Shown here: positions 44,095 through 52,774 of the stretch, in pieces
Layout of the letters: every line of letters starts with the position of its first letter
How positions within the stretch are numbered: the first letter of the stretch is position 1
Position numbers and translations under genes: made by a program
Notes under the pieces: generated by a model
The model's input: only the letters and a program-made list of their open reading frames with translations
What the model was told of the DNA's origin: nothing
The model's database searches: none
NCBI GenBank assembly: GCA_938045585.1
Contig: CALIAU010000020.1
Location: forward strand, 62,001 to 126,000
DNA length: 64,000 nucleotides
From: an uncultured Saprospiraceae bacterium
GTDB taxonomy: Bacteria > Bacteroidota > Bacteroidia > Chitinophagales > Saprospiraceae
Direction: 5' to 3'

Positions 44095-47004
44095 CTATTC
44101 CGTTCGTATTACTTTCTGGGTATGTGTCTTATTGTTTTGGCTTATCGTCAAAAATAAGACCTTTGTTGTTTTTAAATGAGATAGATCAAATATCTCATTA
44201 AAGGTATTTCCTTCGATGCTTTTATTCAATAATTGTTTACCCGTTTCATCAAATAAATGAATTTCTACATCTCCTTCGTCTTTGGAAATAAAACTCAGGT
44301 TAAGCTGATCGTTTACTGGATTTGGGAAGACCTTAAATGTTTCGAATTCCATTCTATCCAAATTGCTAAAGACATTTAAATTGTTGATAGAATTATTTTC
44401 TTGGTCTGTATCCTTTACTTCCGGACTCTTGTCTGTTGCCTTCATTTTAGAAAACATTTCAACTACGCCATGTGCCCCTTTACTACCAAATTTTTCAATT
44501 GCTTTGGCTCCCTTATACACAGAAATTTCTTCTATTTTTTGTGCGTTTAAATCTTCTGCAGATACTTCTTCTCCATCTAAAATCAGTAAGGGCCCCTCTG
44601 TTTCTTCTACTACCATTTTCGGTGTATCATCTGCTAACTTATATTTGACAGGGAGTGTATACAATACTCGAACGTTATTATCTCGTTGTTTTCCAGGAAT
44701 CCATCTTTGTTCCATTTGGTTCATTTTTTCAACGACCCTAAGGGTTTCATCTCCACATCCCCCACCTATTTCTCTTACTAAGTTAATGTTAGATAGTCGT
44801 CCATTTTGTTCCACTATGAACTGCACCACTGTAACTCCTTCGATCTCATTTTCTATAGCTGCTTTTGGATACTTTATATTTCCATAAATAAACTCGAGCA
44901 GCTTTTGTTTAGCACATGCATCCCTTGCTTCTCTATCTTGGTTATCTTCACACCCGGGGAAACGTGGCATCTCCTCTACTCTTTTAAACACTTCGGATAT
45001 ATTATTAGAGTTTACATACTCATAGGATTTTGCCTGTCCTTTTTGCATTTCTTCACTATCTGAAGACTGTGATTCATTGCCAAAGGTTCTTACAATTTTT
45101 ATCGATTCTTCCTGCGTTGCTGGATCGTAAACTGAAAGGGTATCTATTTTTAAAATCTTTGACGATTCTTCATCTATATCCTCATAATTACGTACTATTT
45201 CTACTGTTTCTTCATAAGTATCAAAATCAAAGGTTGTAATAGTATCTATACTGACTAGTTTGCGTGTAGGTACTACCGTGCGAAAATCAGATTGCGATGC
45301 ATCCTTACTGACTGCATTCACAATACTGAAATCGTCTAGAACGAGTTCTTGTTTCGTTTCATTTGCATAATGTAAAAATGTAGCACGAATAAAATCTAAT
45401 TCCTTAGGATATGCCGTGCGTAGTTCGTCATATATTTTTTGCTTGTTTTTTTCAAAATTCTTTTTCTCAGAAAACAAGGATGCAATTTTTGATTTAATTT
45501 CCTTTTTAGGATCAGAGTCTTCATATACTTTGATAATTTCAACTCTTTCTTCATAGGTGTCATAATCGAAAGTGGTTATTGTATCAATGCGTACAATGCC
45601 CTTGTCATATTCTTCTTCCAGATTGATAATTCTATAATCATCCAATAAAAACTCTTGATTGCTTTCAATGGCATAACGCACAAACATTCTACGAATAAAG
45701 TCTAATTCATTAGGAAACTCATTGCGTAATTTATTATAAACGTTTTGCGCATTCTTTTCAAAATCTTTTCTACTTGAAAACAGAGCTACTATCTCCTCTC
45801 TTATTTGCTTGTATACATCCTTCGTATTCCTTTGTTCATTCCTAGTAATGGCGATCATACCATTCTTACCGCGGTCTCCATAGAGTTCCATCGTTTTAGC
45901 TGGAGGTGTGTAGCTTAAGCAAATTTTTTCATCCCACGGATACACTTCGCGTAAGGAGCGATCCGTTTCTTCACCAAATATGGAGATGATAGGAGCATCT
46001 TCAGGGTCATCCGATTTCAGATACTGTGCTACCGTTTCTGAAATCATTCCTAGTTCTTCACCGGTAATTTTGTCTGTGATCTGAAACATACCACTCTCTC
46101 CTATAGGAGAGAGTTCGATTTCTCTTCCTAGATCTCCATTGGTATTATCTCCAACATAGCTTGAGAAACTCAAGCCTAACAATAATAATAGAGGCACTAG
46201 GGCCAAATAACTGACCAACGCTTTTTTGCTGGACTTCTTTTGATTCATCATTTGTATACGTTTTTTTAGATGTGAATTAAAAAATTGATGCGTTAAGGAG
46301 AGCTCTATTCCGGATGAGCTCTGCCCTAACAAGAGTTGGCCGTACTCTTTTTTATCTTCATGCGCAAGCGTTACATTGTCTGCAATGTATTCATGTACTT
46401 GCTTTAGTTCTTTTTTGTATAGATAGATGGGTGGACTACACCAAAAGGCAATTTTGATGAGTTCCACTAGAAGAACATCAAAGGTATGTCGTTCATTAAT
46501 GTGACATAATTCGTGTTCAAGTATCGTATTAATTTTTTCCTTTAGAGGCAGTTTATTACTTATAAACACACAGTTATAAAAAGAAAAAGGAAGATGTAAC
46601 TTATCTGTTCTTACGAGTGTAAAGTTTTTCTTTCTTTCTTTTTCCCCAGTACTATATAGTCGGTAAATTCTAGCTATTCCCATGAGAAATTTAGCTGCAA
46701 CAATCACAAGACCCAAGAGGTAGGCTGCTAGGAATAATCGTGCATAATCAAACGACTGTTCTTCTTCTACCATGAGTTGAAACTGGTCTACCTCCAGGAG
46801 TATTGGGGCTACATAATTGACAGCCTCATAGGGCTGACTAAACAGGGTTACATACTCAAGTAGGGGTATGCATGCGCCTAGCAGCAGAGTGCCTAGTAAG
46901 TAGGCTCTATTCGCAGAGAAAAATGTGATCTTTTTGTAGAGCAGTTGATACAATGCATAAAAGAGTATCCAACATAAACTAACTTTGATAATGTAAGCGA
47001 TCAT
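44095..47004 (-). CDS. BlaR-type M56 protease fused to TonB domain and T9SS sorting tail
   Basis: 969 residues. Four N-terminal membrane segments (about 1-55, 88-110, 180-195, 262-283) frame the M56 zinc motif HELCH at 164-168 (LEHELCHINERH). After the last membrane segment come a short beta region, then two copies of a 100-residue module (about 399-499 and 500-610; compare ITTFDYDTYEERVEIIKVYED and ITTFDFDTYEETVEIVRNYED) plus a third short fragment. A TonB C-terminal domain is at about 705-790 (KYPKAAIENEIEGVTVVQFIVEQNGRL, WIPGKQRDNN). A plug-like piece is at about 808-853 (LDGEEVSAEDLN...SKGAHGVVEMFSK), similar to one at 371-387. A type A T9SS sorting domain (VFPNPVNDQLNLSF...) ends the chain at 891-969. 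BlaR-like proteases inactivate BlaI-type repressors. Confidence 0.88.
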   Translation of the reverse strand: MIAYIIKVSLCWILFYALYQLLYKKITFFSANRAYLLGTLLLGACIPLLEYVTLFSQPYEAVNYVAPILLEVDQFQLMVEEEQSFDYARLFLAAYLLGLVIVAAKFLMGIARIYRLYSTGEKERKKNFTLVRTDKLHLPFSFYNCVFISNKLPLKEKINTILEHELCHINERHTFDVLLVELIKIAFWCSPPIYLYKKELKQVHEYIADNVTLAHEDKKEYGQLLLGQSSSGIELSLTHQFFNSHLKKRIQMMNQKKSSKKALVSYLALVPLLLLLGLSFSSYVGDNTNGDLGREIELSPIGESGMFQITDKITGEELGMISETVAQYLKSDDPEDAPIISIFGEETDRSLREVYPWDEKICLSYTPPAKTMELYGDRGKNGMIAITRNEQRNTKDVYKQIREEIVALFSSRKDFEKNAQNVYNKLRNEFPNELDFIRRMFVRYAIESNQEFLLDDYRIINLEEEYDKGIVRIDTITTFDYDTYEERVEIIKVYEDSDPKKEIKSKIASLFSEKKNFEKNKQKIYDELRTAYPKELDFIRATFLHYANETKQELVLDDFSIVNAVSKDASQSDFRTVVPTRKLVSIDTITTFDFDTYEETVEIVRNYEDIDEESSKILKIDTLSVYDPATQEESIKIVRTFGNESQSSDSEEMQKGQAKSYEYVNSNNISEVFKRVEEMPRFPGCEDNQDREARDACAKQKLLEFIYGNIKYPKAAIENEIEGVTVVQFIVEQNGRLSNINLVREIGGGCGDETLRVVEKMNQMEQRWIPGKQRDNNVRVLYTLPVKYKLADDTPKMVVEETEGPLLILDGEEVSAEDLNAQKIEEISVYKGAKAIEKFGSKGAHGVVEMFSKMKATDKSPEVKDTDQENNSINNLNVFSNLDRMEFETFKVFPNPVNDQLNLSFISKDEGDVEIHLFDETGKQLLNKSIEGNTFNEIFDLSHLKTTKVLFLTISQNNKTHTQKVIRTE

Positions 47005-47016
47005 TTTGTTTTGTTT

Positions 47017-48747
47017 TTAATTACTAAACACATTCACCTCTAGGGTATTTCTAACTTCTTTTCCATCCTGAGATGCTACTACAGTATAGGTACCATTGAC
47101 AGGGTTTTCCATGGTCACGTATCCTCTCGTTGCAGAATACATATACTCCCCTTGCTCGGTGTGCACTTCTTCCATGCTTGGGTTAAGTACCCTAATGGTA
47201 TAGGGTGTTTTAAAATTTGATCTGTATTCAAAACCTAAGCCACCTTTTGAGGATGCATTCATCAGAGTAACTTTTTGGAAGGGAGCATTTGTTCCTCGTT
47301 CCACTCTTGCAATTTGATCAGGAGTAAGAATATATTTGTGAGAAAATATGATATAGGACTTTACCTTCTCTCCATTGCATTCAGCAGCCACAAAGCTAAA
47401 TTGGTCTTTAAATTCTTCAATAATATTATCTCCTTTTTCAAATAAGCCAAAAGAGTTTTTCTTAGCAAGATTCTTTGCTCTCTCTACACGTTCCATTTCC
47501 CCCTTTTCATTTATAACTATAGTCCATGCAAGATATCCTTGATAGCCTTCTTTTAAGGCTTCTTCTGTATATACATCCTGCGCTGTAAAATATTGGCTCA
47601 AAGTTTCTCTTGCGCACTTACTTCTATCTTCTCCCGTCAGATGCCCGCAGCTTTCTATTGTAGCGGGATGGTCAAAGACCATATAAAAATCTTTATCTCT
47701 AATTTTATGACATTTACTGTTTATCGTAGAAGAATTAGGATTTGGATTTGTTTGTGCTGGCTCTACTCCCTTCGTATCAGCCTCTTCTGCTTCCTTAGGT
47801 ATTGTTAAGTTATTTTCTTCTATACCATTTGACTTAGACACCCATTCTGTTGCTTTGCTAATGTCTTCTATTTTTTCTACTAGCTTTTCTTCATTTCCTG
47901 AAAATGCTAAAAGCATTAAAAATATAATTGGTAGTGCAAGCGCATAGTGCATAGAAGCATACTTGCTCGTTCTTTTGCGTAGCATCATTTTGATTCGTGT
48001 TTTTAAATGTGAATGAAATATTGGGTTAGTAAGAGCGGGCACTTTTGTATGGCTTTTATAGCCAAGAAGTAATTGTCCGTATTCTTTAGTATTGATTTTC
48101 TTTATTGCTGCATTATCAGCAATAAATTCATGTAATTCTTTGATTGCGTTCTTATAGAAATAAATGACTGGGCTACACCAAAAAATTATCTTCACAATCT
48201 CAACTAATATAATATCCAGTGTATGGTTTTGCTTTACGTGACACAGTTCATGCTCCAAAATACTTTCAAAGTCTGACGAAGTTCTTTCTTGTTCAGAAAT
48301 AAAAATCCATTTATGAAAAGAGAAGGCAGGCAATGGATTCTTCAATGTAACAATTGTATATCCTTCTTGTATTTCTTTCTCTCCGTTTCTGTAGAGTTGT
48401 AAAATATAAATGATCCCGCGCATGAATAGCAAACTAAAAAACACGGATCCTAGACAATAGATTAAAAAGTAATAATTCGTTTGCGTGTTGTTCTTAATAA
48501 TTGTGTTTGTAATTTGTGTCTCTGCAAGATGCATTTGAGAAGTAAGAGGAACTATTACTTCGTGTAACACTGCTTGGTCCTGTGTTGCAAAATTCATCTG
48601 GATTTGAGGAAGAGATAGGCTTACAAGTAGAGTAAATAGAAGATAGAATCTATTTAAGTTTAAGAAGGTAAATCTTCTTAATAGAACTAGATACAGCAGT
48701 ATAAACACTAACCAAGAAATACTCACTTTTAGGAAATAGATCATCAT
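47017..48747 (-). CDS. BlaR-type M56 family metallopeptidase
   Basis: 576 residues. Membrane segments at about 1-50, 92-115, 175-195 and 265-285 surround the M56 zinc motif HELCH at about residue 170 (LEHELCHVKQNH). The remaining half is extracytoplasmic and polar, with two cysteines in CGHLTGEDRSKCA, and no TonB or sorting domain. The ATG overlaps the last four bases of the BlaI-like gene, so translation is coupled. M56 proteases of the BlaR1 class sense an outside signal and cleave, or trigger cleavage of, BlaI-type repressors. This is the first of two tandem M56 genes, and the second is far longer. Confidence 0.93.
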   Translation of the reverse strand: MMIYFLKVSISWLVFILLYLVLLRRFTFLNLNRFYLLFTLLVSLSLPQIQMNFATQDQAVLHEVIVPLTSQMHLAETQITNTIIKNNTQTNYYFLIYCLGSVFFSLLFMRGIIYILQLYRNGEKEIQEGYTIVTLKNPLPAFSFHKWIFISEQERTSSDFESILEHELCHVKQNHTLDIILVEIVKIIFWCSPVIYFYKNAIKELHEFIADNAAIKKINTKEYGQLLLGYKSHTKVPALTNPIFHSHLKTRIKMMLRKRTSKYASMHYALALPIIFLMLLAFSGNEEKLVEKIEDISKATEWVSKSNGIEENNLTIPKEAEEADTKGVEPAQTNPNPNSSTINSKCHKIRDKDFYMVFDHPATIESCGHLTGEDRSKCARETLSQYFTAQDVYTEEALKEGYQGYLAWTIVINEKGEMERVERAKNLAKKNSFGLFEKGDNIIEEFKDQFSFVAAECNGEKVKSYIIFSHKYILTPDQIARVERGTNAPFQKVTLMNASSKGGLGFEYRSNFKTPYTIRVLNPSMEEVHTEQGEYMYSATRGYVTMENPVNGTYTVVASQDGKEVRNTLEVNVFSN

Positions 48748-49115
48748 TTGTTTTCGTTGGTTTTGAGGTCTTCCATAAGTTCATTCAGTTCCTTAATGCT
48801 TAAATCATTTTCCTTTACTAAAAATGAAACAAGTTCGTTCATAGATCCTTCAAAGTAATTTGTAACTAAGTTTTTCAATGAAAAACTTGAATACTCTTTC
48901 TTGCTTACTATCGGAAAGTACTCATAGGTACGTCCATAGGCTTTATGGTCCACAAAACCTTTCTTTTCTAAGATGCGCACAAAGGAAGAAATGGTGGAAT
49001 GTGGTGGTTTAGGATCCATTTGTTCAATGAGTTGACTTACAGTGCAAGCACCCATGTCCCATATCATCTGCATAATTTCTTCTTCTGCCTTCGTCAATCG
49101 TTTACTCGACTTCAT
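48744..49115 (-). CDS. BlaI/MecI/CopY family repressor
   Basis: 123 residues. A winged helix domain (RLTKAEEEIMQMIWDMGACTVSQLIEQMDPKPPHSTISSFVRILEKKGFVDHK, residues about 5-60) and a C-terminal dimer helix pair with the sequence YFPIVSKKEYSSFSLKNLVTNYFEG where BlaI proteins are cut. The stop overlaps the ATG of the M56 gene. It follows the TPR gene after one base. The palindrome in the operon promoter at 50277-50296 is its likely operator. By analogy to BlaI/BlaR it keeps the operon off until the M56 protease is activated. Confidence 0.95.
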   Translation of the reverse strand: MKSSKRLTKAEEEIMQMIWDMGACTVSQLIEQMDPKPPHSTISSFVRILEKKGFVDHKAYGRTYEYFPIVSKKEYSSFSLKNLVTNYFEGSMNELVSFLVKENDLSIKELNELMEDLKTNENK

Positions 49116-49116
49116 A

Positions 49117-50265
49117 TTAATTTGTTTTTGAAAAGTGGATTTGTTCTTTTAATGTGCGACTTCTATCGCGTGCATAATTTTTATACTCCTCTACATTATC
49201 TGAGGAGGCAATATATTTTTTATAATACCGTACTGCTGTGCTCTTGTCTGCATAATAGGCATCGTAGGCACGTGCCAAGAAAAACAAAAATCGCGGTTCT
49301 TGACTGTACCTGTAGGCACTCTCATAATGCGGAATAGCTTTCTTTAGATTTTTTTTATCATCATAAAACTTGGCCATGTTTCTGTGATATTTTGCCATGT
49401 TATCTGACATACCTGCCTTCATTGCTTTTTCCAAATGAAATACAAAAGCCTTGTCATCCTCTTTTTTTGCGTAGGCTTCAGATAGATAGTAATGCGCCAT
49501 CTCCGGATTCCCTTCGTCCACGAGAGATCGTTCAAGACATACAATTGCCTTGTCTATTGAGTCTACCTTCATATAAGAATAACCCAATAATTTATTATAG
49601 TAGTTAGAAAAATCTAGTCGCCCTCGCATCCCTTCCATGACTATTATCACAGAATCATGTTGCTTCTGTTTGTATTTTGATCTTGCGGTTAATAAACGGT
49701 AGGCAATATTTGAAGCATCATAACTGCGCGCTTGCCAGAGTATACTATCTGCTGCATACACTTGGTCGCGTGCAAGTAATATTTCAGTGAGACTTTTTAT
49801 GGTCAACAAATCCCGTTTGTTGAGCGCATAGGCTTTTAAATAATTATCATATGCTCCTTGGCTTTCTCCTGCCTTAGCATATTGTACTGCCACCTTCCTA
49901 AAATATGTCCCATTTTCTGGTTTTAGCTTTGTCAACTTGAGATAGTACTTTAAGGCTTTCGGTGTATTTTCTTCTAGTTCATACAAAGCTGCCAGACGTT
50001 GAATTGCCAAAATTTGATCTTCTTCTAAGGAATGTAACTTTAGGTAATACCCTATGGCTGTCTTTGTCTCTCCTAATTGATAATGGGCATTTCCTAGTTT
50101 TTTGAGCATTCCAATATCAGCGCTATCCGCTGGCAACTGCTCATATAGTAAGGGTATTGCTTGCTTATATTCTCCCGCTAGATAGAGAGAATCCAACGTT
50201 TGCCCAGCTGAGGTACTAACACAGCTACAGATAAAGAATAAAATATAGCACAGGCTTAGCTTCAT
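49117..50265 (-). CDS. Secreted TPR protein, first gene of the BlaI operon
   Basis: 382 residues with a signal peptide (MKLSLCYILFFICSCVSTSAG; the CSC could also be a lipobox). Almost the whole mature chain consists of TPR repeats (about nine), such as LKKLGNAHYQLGETKTAIGYYLKLHSLEEDQ and AKFYDDKKNLKKAIPHYESAYRYSQEPRF. TPR domains make protein-protein contacts. It starts the operon and ends one base before the BlaI gene, so it is under the same promoter and palindromic operator. A periplasmic TPR adaptor could present a ligand or partner to the M56 sensors; that is inference. The TACCTTTA box ends four bases before its ATG, so the operon message would be leaderless. Confidence 0.88.
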   Translation of the reverse strand: MKLSLCYILFFICSCVSTSAGQTLDSLYLAGEYKQAIPLLYEQLPADSADIGMLKKLGNAHYQLGETKTAIGYYLKLHSLEEDQILAIQRLAALYELEENTPKALKYYLKLTKLKPENGTYFRKVAVQYAKAGESQGAYDNYLKAYALNKRDLLTIKSLTEILLARDQVYAADSILWQARSYDASNIAYRLLTARSKYKQKQHDSVIIVMEGMRGRLDFSNYYNKLLGYSYMKVDSIDKAIVCLERSLVDEGNPEMAHYYLSEAYAKKEDDKAFVFHLEKAMKAGMSDNMAKYHRNMAKFYDDKKNLKKAIPHYESAYRYSQEPRFLFFLARAYDAYYADKSTAVRYYKKYIASSDNVEEYKNYARDRSRTLKEQIHFSKTN

Positions 50266-50269
50266 ATTT

Positions 50270-50300
50270 TAAAGGTATAACTAAATATTTAGTTATGCAA
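50270..50300 (-). promoter_or_regulatory. BlaI-operon promoter with palindromic operator
   Basis: On the minus strand TTG (50300-50298), a 20-base spacer and TACCTTTA (50277-50270) form a Bacteroidota promoter with one mismatch in the -7 box. A perfect 20-base palindrome (ATAACTAAATATTTAGTTAT, 50277-50296) fills the spacer and overlaps the -7 box. A repressor dimer there would block RNA polymerase. The box ends four bases before the ATG of the TPR gene. Confidence 0.8.
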
Positions 50301-50401
50301 CTATAACACCCGTTGATTCTAAATTATTGTGGCATAGGTAACAAAATAGAAATGCACTGATATATAGGTAGGCATCCACGAACAAACAATCCCATACATT
50401 T

Positions 50402-50430
50402 TAAGAAAGGCAGCGAGACTGCCTTTCTTA
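50402..50430 (+). terminator. Orphan plus-strand terminator hairpin
   Basis: A 12-base perfect stem (TAAGAAAGGCAG, 50402-50413, with CTGCCTTTCTTA, 50419-50430), a 5-base loop and a T-rich tail (TTTTATCTTC). It points to plus-strand transcription ending here, but the nearest upstream gene is on the minus strand. It lies between the divergent BlaI operon and DUF1080 genes and may end a small RNA or a regulatory leader. Confidence 0.65.
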
Positions 50431-50506
50431 TTTTATCTTCTTTTCTTTTTTGTAAGCCATATCTTAAAAAACAAGCGTATCTTAATCCTAATAGATTACG
50501 CATGTT

Positions 50507-51346
50507 ATGTTAAGAATTCTCCTATTTGTACTTCTTTTCTTCAACCTCTCTTGTAATAATACAAGTAATACATATGAGGAAAACTGGATAGATCTTTTCA
50601 ACGGAAAAGACTTGACTGATTGGACGCCCAAGTTTGTTGGGCAAGAACTAGGTGTTAACTACATGAACCGTTTTCAGGTAAATAATTCCAATTTAGCATT
50701 AGTCTATGCGCCACAGGATAGTTTCAAAGCAAAGTTTGGACATCTCTTTTATAAGGAAAAATTTTCTCATTATAAATTGAAGGCAAGGTATCGTTTCATA
50801 GGTGAGCAGCAAAGCGGTGGTCCTGCTTGGGCATATAGAAATAATGGCTTAATGCTCCATTGCCAAGATCCTAAAACTATGCACTTTGATCAAGAATTTC
50901 CACTTTCCCTAGAAGCGCAGCTCTTAGGTGGAAACGGAACAGATGAAAGGCCTACTGCAAACTTATGTACGCCACATACGCATGTCTCTTTTGGCCCACG
51001 ACTAGAAAAAACGCATTGTATTAACTCTAGTTCCAAAACCTACCATGGTGACGACTGGTACGAAGCAGAGGTCATTGTACTGGGGGATTCCTTAATTCAA
51101 CATCTGATGGATGACCAAGTCGTTATCGAATATACGAAGCCCATTATTGACGTTTCGGAATTAGGTGAGACCAAATTTGTTGATGGCGCAGCCATTACAG
51201 AGGGTTACATTTCTATTCAAGCAGAAACGGCTCCAATGGAATTTGCCTCAATTCAGTTGCTCGATCTTTGTGGATGTATGGATCAAAAGGCAAAAAATTA
51301 CAAAAGCTATTTTGTTAAGCATGATAAGAACAAATGTTCTTATTAA
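50507..51346 (+). CDS. DUF1080 lipoprotein with Cys-rich C-terminal tail
   Basis: 279 residues. Lipoprotein signal with lipobox NLSC (Cys16). The DUF1080 (3-keto-disaccharide hydrolase-like) jelly-roll starts with WIDLFNGKDLTDWTPKF and includes SGGPAWAYRNNGLMLHCQDP and YISIQAETAPMEFASIQL; members bind and cleave sugars in the periplasm, often alongside Gfo/Idh dehydrogenases. The extra C-terminal segment has LCGCMDQKAKNYKSYFVKHDKNKCSY, which looks like the calcium-style cysteine repeat (GCTDPTA..NYD..DDGSC) of Bacteroidota surface proteins. It is convergent with the glycosyltransferase gene with overlapping stop codons. The nearby WlbA-like dehydrogenase at 52775 may be related in metabolism, but only by proximity. 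Confidence 0.9.
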   Translation: MLRILLFVLLFFNLSCNNTSNTYEENWIDLFNGKDLTDWTPKFVGQELGVNYMNRFQVNNSNLALVYAPQDSFKAKFGHLFYKEKFSHYKLKARYRFIGEQQSGGPAWAYRNNGLMLHCQDPKTMHFDQEFPLSLEAQLLGGNGTDERPTANLCTPHTHVSFGPRLEKTHCINSSSKTYHGDDWYEAEVIVLGDSLIQHLMDDQVVIEYTKPIIDVSELGETKFVDGAAITEGYISIQAETAPMEFASIQLLDLCGCMDQKAKNYKSYFVKHDKNKCSY

Positions 51347-52713
51347 TGTGCAGTGATTTCATCTAGCAGCGCTGCAAAACTTTTTGCATGATTTTTCCTA
51401 GAATATTTATCAATGTCTCTTGACGGTTCTGGCGGATCTCGAAATACAGTTGAAATAAATTCTTTTATCCCTAATCTATTTTCATAGCTGAGTAATTTCG
51501 TTTGATTTAATCGATTAAGCACTTTTGCAATATCGCCATCAAGTGGGCCAATAGATAAAACAGGTTTTCCTGTTGCTATATACTCATACATCTTACCTGG
51601 TAAAATACCCATACTATTTTTTGACTTATTTATGGGCAATAATAAGAGATTACACTTTTGTAGATATTGCATCGCCTCCCTATGTGGAATAAAGTCAAGT
51701 GCTACTATATATTTCGTCAAGCCCTGTTGTTCTAAACTTGTATGGATACTTCTATCTACTGGACCAATTAAATGTATTTCTAGTTTCTCTGAAAATTCTT
51801 TTTCGTCTTTGACAAGTTCAGAAATTGCTTGCCAAAGGCTTTCAGGATTGCGATCCTTATTCATAGAGCCTAGATGGCAGATAATAAATTTATCTGTTGT
51901 AATATTTTGAAATGACTCAAAATCTTCTGGATCATATCCATTCAAAATAAGATCTACTGGACGTCCCTCACCTAGGGCTGACAACTCCGATTGCCAATTC
52001 CAAGTAACTGTCACTACTTTATCTGCAGTGCTTAAAACACGTTTTTCCATCTTATGATGCAGCCTATCTGCAAAACGCATCAACTTAAGATCACTATAAA
52101 AATCTATGTTGGTCCAGGGGTCACGAAAATCTGCAATCCAAGGAAGATCTGGAAAATATTTTTTTATACCTAAGCCAATCATATGCACCGAGTGCGGAGG
52201 GCCGTTGGTAATAATAGCCTCTACCTTATTTTCTTCTAACCATTTTCGTAAAAACTTCACAGAAGGTTTTATCCAAAACTTGCGCGCATCTGGAATAAAA
52301 AAATTGCTTCTAACAAACAAACTAAACGAATCTATAAGACCAGGTTTCTTATCCTTAATAAATCCAGAATAACTGGACTTCTCTTTTTTCTGCCCCGTTA
52401 GTTTTGCATAAATACCATAGGGTTCCAAAATTGGGGTTCTAATAATTTCAATTTCTGGTCGTACTTCTTGCAATAACGATTTGTCTTCTGCCAGGTAGGT
52501 TTCAGGAGCAGCAGTATATACTACAGGATTCCATCCAAAGGCATGGATGTACTTGGACATTTTCAACCAGCGCTGTACACCTCCCCCACCCATGGGCGGC
52601 CAATAATATGATATTAATAAAAATCGTTTCAACGAATCAATTCTAACTTTGTCGTACCTTGAATACTTTATACCTAAGCCCTTTATGTAAAATGGAAATG
52701 GGCTTAAGCGCAA
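51343..52713 (-). CDS. GT4-type glycosyltransferase
   Basis: 456 residues from the ATG at 52713; a TTG at 52632 (KRFLLISYYWPPMGGGGVQRW) may be the real start, removing a 27-residue leader. The N-terminus YYWPPMGGGGVQRWLKM is the donor-independent glycine-rich loop of GT-B family 4 enzymes. The C-terminal domain includes NGYDPEDFESF, FIICHLGSMNKDRNPESLWQAI, and the E-x7-E type stretch KMYEYIATGKPVLSIGP that binds the nucleotide sugar. It transfers a sugar in the making of surface polysaccharide, but the acceptor is unknown. Its stop overlaps that of the DUF1080 gene. The WlbA-like gene starts 62 bases upstream on the other strand. Confidence 0.9.
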   Translation of the reverse strand: MRLSPFPFYIKGLGIKYSRYDKVRIDSLKRFLLISYYWPPMGGGGVQRWLKMSKYIHAFGWNPVVYTAAPETYLAEDKSLLQEVRPEIEIIRTPILEPYGIYAKLTGQKKEKSSYSGFIKDKKPGLIDSFSLFVRSNFFIPDARKFWIKPSVKFLRKWLEENKVEAIITNGPPHSVHMIGLGIKKYFPDLPWIADFRDPWTNIDFYSDLKLMRFADRLHHKMEKRVLSTADKVVTVTWNWQSELSALGEGRPVDLILNGYDPEDFESFQNITTDKFIICHLGSMNKDRNPESLWQAISELVKDEKEFSEKLEIHLIGPVDRSIHTSLEQQGLTKYIVALDFIPHREAMQYLQKCNLLLLPINKSKNSMGILPGKMYEYIATGKPVLSIGPLDGDIAKVLNRLNQTKLLSYENRLGIKEFISTVFRDPPEPSRDIDKYSRKNHAKSFAALLDEITAH

Positions 52714-52774
52714 ACTCTGTATAGTTTACAAATATTAAAATAAATTATATACTTTCACTAGCATATTTACACAG

